Below are positions 61,723 through 64,000 of a stretch of 64,000 nt of DNA, in pieces. The stretch is taken from assembly GCF_963975745.1 (NCBI RefSeq), contig NZ_CAXBIB010000001.1, positions 186,001 through 250,000 of the forward strand. Direction: 5' to 3'. Made by a program: the position numbers and the translations under genes. Positions within the stretch are counted from its first letter, which is position 1; each line of letters begins with the position of its first letter. The notes under the pieces were generated by a model. The model did no database searches and had not been told where the DNA came from. It was given only the letters and a program-made list of their open reading frames with translations. Origin of the DNA: Parvibaculum sp963975745. Its GTDB lineage: Bacteria; Pseudomonadota; Alphaproteobacteria; Parvibaculales; Parvibaculaceae.

Positions 61723-63063
61723 GTGAACGAACTTTCCTCCAATGCGACACCCGACTCCCTGACCGCCGGACTTGTCGATCTGATCCGCAGCAAGCCGATT
61801 GCACCGGCCGACCTGGAAGCGGCCGCGCTTTTTACGCTCGATGCCGTCGCCAACAGTCTGGCGGGCCGCAATTCCGAGCCGGGGCACATTCTGGCGAACT
61901 GGTGGCAATCGCGGGGCCCCTCGAATGTGACGCCGGATCCGGCGCGATTGGCGTTCCTGATGGGCGCGCTCTGTCACATTCTGGAAACAGATGATCTGCA
62001 TCGCGAGTCGGTCGTGCATCCCGGCTGCGTTGTCATACCTGCCGCCTGGACGCTGGCGGCAGCGCGTGGCTCGACGGGCAAGGCATTCCTCGAAGCGGTA
62101 TTGCATGGCTTCGAGGCGGCGACACGGATCGGCATGGCCGTCGGTCCGGCGCATTATCGCATCTGGCACAACACGGCAACCTGCGGGCCTTTTGGTTCGG
62201 CCATGGCGGCAGCGGCGCTGCTCGGACTTTCGGATGCAGCCGCGGTTGATGCGCTGGGCAATGCAGGCAGCCAGTCATCGGGTCTCTGGCAGTTTCTCGA
62301 AACAGGGGCCATGACCAAACATCTGCATGCCGGACATGCCGCGGAGGCCGGTGTCAACGCCGCCGAACTCGCTGCCTTTGGCTTCACAGGGCCGCCGCGG
62401 ATACTGGAGGGCGAGAAGGGCTTCTTTCGTGCAGCCTGTCCCGATGCGGATCCAGAGGCCGTTCTGCGCGCGCCGAATATGCCATGGCAGCTTGCCAGGA
62501 CCTCGATCAAGCCATGGCCCTCCTGCCGCCATACCCATCCGACTATTGACGCTGCTTCCGAGCTGCGGGCGCGTCTGGCTGATGCGGATCTTGCGCCCGA
62601 GGCGATTGTGGCGATCGACGTCTCGACATACGCGGCCGCGATCGATGTCTGCAATCGGCCTGTGGTCGAGAGCGATTACGAAGCGAAATTTTCACTGCAG
62701 CATGCGGTGGCTGCCGCCCTGCTCTTTCCTGTTGTCGATTTCGAAGCCTTCGGAGCGTCGGCGCGGCAATACTGTGCGCCACTCGCAGCGCGTGTTCGTG
62801 TCGAAGCAGCAGAGCCATGGGCGTCCGCCTATCCGTTGAACTGGGGCGGGCGCGTCATCCTGCGCATGATGGATGGGCGTGAACTGGTTGCCGTACGAAC
62901 CGATGCCAAGGGTGATCCCGAGGCGCCGCTCCGGCGCGAAGAAATGATCGACAAGGCCGCCATGTTGTTGAGACATGGCGGTGTCGACAAACCGATGCCT
63001 CTGATCGAAGCTATTCTGGACCTCGCCACACGCGATGCCCTGCCCGATCTGGCGCTGATCTGA
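61723..63063 (+). CDS. MmgE/PrpD-family protein
   Basis: A protein of 446 residues from a GTG at 61723; upstream extensions run into rlpA on the other strand and are rejected. The pattern is the MmgE/PrpD fold: LDAVANSLAGR early, HDLHRESVVHPG-type region, TMTKHLHAGHAAEAGVNAAE-like helix (GAMTKHLHAGHAAEAGV) and KPWPSCRHTHP. The family includes 2-methylcitrate dehydratase and cis-aconitate decarboxylase. The substrate is not evident, and no methylcitrate-cycle genes are adjacent. Confidence 0.88.
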   Translation: MNELSSNATPDSLTAGLVDLIRSKPIAPADLEAAALFTLDAVANSLAGRNSEPGHILANWWQSRGPSNVTPDPARLAFLMGALCHILETDDLHRESVVHPGCVVIPAAWTLAAARGSTGKAFLEAVLHGFEAATRIGMAVGPAHYRIWHNTATCGPFGSAMAAAALLGLSDAAAVDALGNAGSQSSGLWQFLETGAMTKHLHAGHAAEAGVNAAELAAFGFTGPPRILEGEKGFFRAACPDADPEAVLRAPNMPWQLARTSIKPWPSCRHTHPTIDAASELRARLADADLAPEAIVAIDVSTYAAAIDVCNRPVVESDYEAKFSLQHAVAAALLFPVVDFEAFGASARQYCAPLAARVRVEAAEPWASAYPLNWGGRVILRMMDGRELVAVRTDAKGDPEAPLRREEMIDKAAMLLRHGGVDKPMPLIEAILDLATRDALPDLALI

Positions 63064-63065
63064 AA

Positions 63066-63377
63066 TCAGCCGGCTGCGTTGTCGACCATTGGTTTGATGA
63101 AGCTGAGATAAGCCTGGCTAAAAAAGCCGATCAGAAATGGCATCCAGATCCATGCCGTCCGCCAGCGAAGCTTGCGCTTCTTCTTTGCGGGTTTTTCATC
63201 CGCGCCAAGCGGCGCAGGCGGCGCCACATCCGTCTTCGGGGCGGCCTCTGCAGCTGCTTCAGCCAACTCAAGCTCACGCGACTCGCGCCGCTCCTGAAGA
63301 AACTGCCGGTACATAAAAACGCCGAGCAACATGATTATGCTCAGCGGAATCCACGGCGACGTCAAATCAACCGGCAC
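63066..63377 (-). CDS. Small two-helix membrane protein, uncharacterised
   Basis: A protein of 103 residues from a GTG preceded by a GGGGGGAG site. One helix spans about residues 8-22 (IPLSIIMLLGVFMYR). A Glu/Ala-rich, Lys-rich linker (RESRELELAEAAAEAA, then KPAKKKRKLRWR) leads to a second helix near residues 75-95. No family recognised. It is convergent with the PrpD-family gene, with only three bases between the stops. Confidence 0.65.
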   Translation of the reverse strand: MPVDLTSPWIPLSIIMLLGVFMYRQFLQERRESRELELAEAAAEAAPKTDVAPPAPLGADEKPAKKKRKLRWRTAWIWMPFLIGFFSQAYLSFIKPMVDNAAG

Positions 63378-63637
63378 AACGATACTCCCCCCGAAATCCA
63401 ACCTGCGGCATTCTTGGCCGCTTTTGTGCCATTTTGGCAAGCCTTGCCGGGACTTGCAAAAGGGAATTGACGTTAACCATAAAGGAAGCCTTGGATCGAA
63501 AGCCTCGGTCAGACGAAATCGACCCAATTTCAGGCTTGTGGAGCGGAAAAAGTCAGATTCCCGGCGACTGGACCGACAGTTTCTCCGTGGATATTCCCGG
63601 TTGAGTCAAACCGTGACTACAGCTAACCAGTGCCATT

Positions 63638-63727
63638 GGATGGGTGGCCGAGTGGTTTAAGGCACCGGTCTTGAAAACCGGCGTGGGTGCAAGCCCACCG
63701 TGGGTTCGAATCCCACCCCATCCGCCA
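63638..63727 (+). tRNA. tRNA-Ser (anticodon TGA)
   Basis: A 90-base tRNA with acceptor stem GGATGGG/CCCATCC, discriminator G and encoded CCA (63725-63727). The anticodon loop is CTTGAAA, anticodon TGA at 63672-63674. A long variable arm (GTGGGTGCAAGCCCAC) marks it as serine, and the T-arm is GTGGGTTCGAATCCCAC. No att-like duplication of its 3' end is visible nearby. Confidence 0.97.
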
Positions 63728-64000
63728 GCCGCAGGGAGGCGAACTGGCCCCTGTAAATTCCAGTCCTGTGCCATCATTAAACTGACAGGGGCAACGCGCG
63801 CATCCGGCCGATCGCCAATTCCCGGAGCAATTTTGCCGGTATGAGATTGAAAGGTTGGGACTCAAGTGTTCCGGAAGCCGGAGGTCGCAAACAAGGTCCT
63901 GTCTCTCCTCGGTCATGCCGCTGGATTGATATGGCTTGCGCGATCTGCGCGTCGTGGCGACCGGCGCGCACAGCTTGGCACCCAATTCCATCGCGCTGCC
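63728..64000. other. No gene seen after tRNA-Ser
   Basis: The last 270 bases contain no convincing reading frame, repeat or RNA signature. Short frames overlapping the tRNA are chance. A gene may begin beyond the window. Confidence 0.5.

Noticed and set aside
63638..63727. tRNA-Ser as the attachment site of the island
   Set aside because: It is 11 kb from the island edge with ordinary chromosomal genes between, and no copy of its 3' end was noticed at the island borders.

Overview
The window looks like a chromosomal segment of an alphaproteobacterium. It is GC rich, and the right end carries a housekeeping block (metG, holB, an M23 peptidase, tmk, a D,D-carboxypeptidase, rlpA, a PrpD-family gene and tRNA-Ser) in the style of Hyphomicrobiales or Parvibaculum-like genomes. 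The placement is inferred from gene order and codon bias; no rRNA is present to confirm it.

Layout. (1) 1-1100: the 3' part of an IS110-family (IS1111-group) element, then a decayed IS3-family transposase end. (2) 1111-7325: a divalent-metal RND efflux operon (His-rich leader protein, CzcC-, CzcB- and CzcA-like), followed by a broken MFS gene, a sterol-desaturase-family gene and an AraC-type regulator. (3) 9559-24585: a long one-direction copper operon. It starts at a textbook CueR/MerR-type promoter and encodes a His-rich secreted protein, multicopper oxidase, CopB, cupredoxin, several small membrane proteins, a copper P-type ATPase, Met-rich proteins, an ABC-HlyD exporter and a beta-CASP nuclease-like protein. 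(4) 24640-25582: an unrecognised two-gene unit, possibly toxin-antitoxin. (5) 25745-30688: a Tn7-like transposition module, tnsA-tnsB-tnsC-tniQ, read leftward. The last codons and stop of tniQ come from an IS3 remnant matching the one at 817-1100, so the metal island lies between two direct IS3 remnants.

(6) 31487-51642 is a dense defence island. A divergent pair of units comes first: leftward an XRE repressor, an ImmA/IrrE-type peptidase and an exonuclease I-like protein; rightward a CBASS operon (patatin phospholipase, CD-NTase, Cap2 E1/E2) without a visible Cap3. A perfect 15-bp palindrome lies between them. Then come a SIR2-HerA-KTSC-PD-(D/E)XK nuclease operon, an Abi_2/AbiF-like gene flanked by 18-bp direct repeats, and a type I restriction system with a full HsdS, an extra half-size HsdS and a YgjP-like metallopeptidase. 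(7) 51643-52582 is gene poor and carries tandem repeats resembling an IS end, probably the island edge. (8) 52583-64000 is ordinary chromosome.

How it works together. The RND operon should export divalent cations from periplasm and cytosol. The copper operon should oxidise, bind and export copper in both compartments. The defence genes probably sense phage by cyclic nucleotides (CBASS), NAD depletion (SIR2-HerA), RNA cleavage (HEPN-type Abi) and DNA modification state (type I R-M). The most promising targets for new biology are the four-gene SIR2-HerA operon, the CapH/CapP-like regulators with an added exonuclease beside CBASS, and the Abi unit with its long non-coding leader and flanking repeats.
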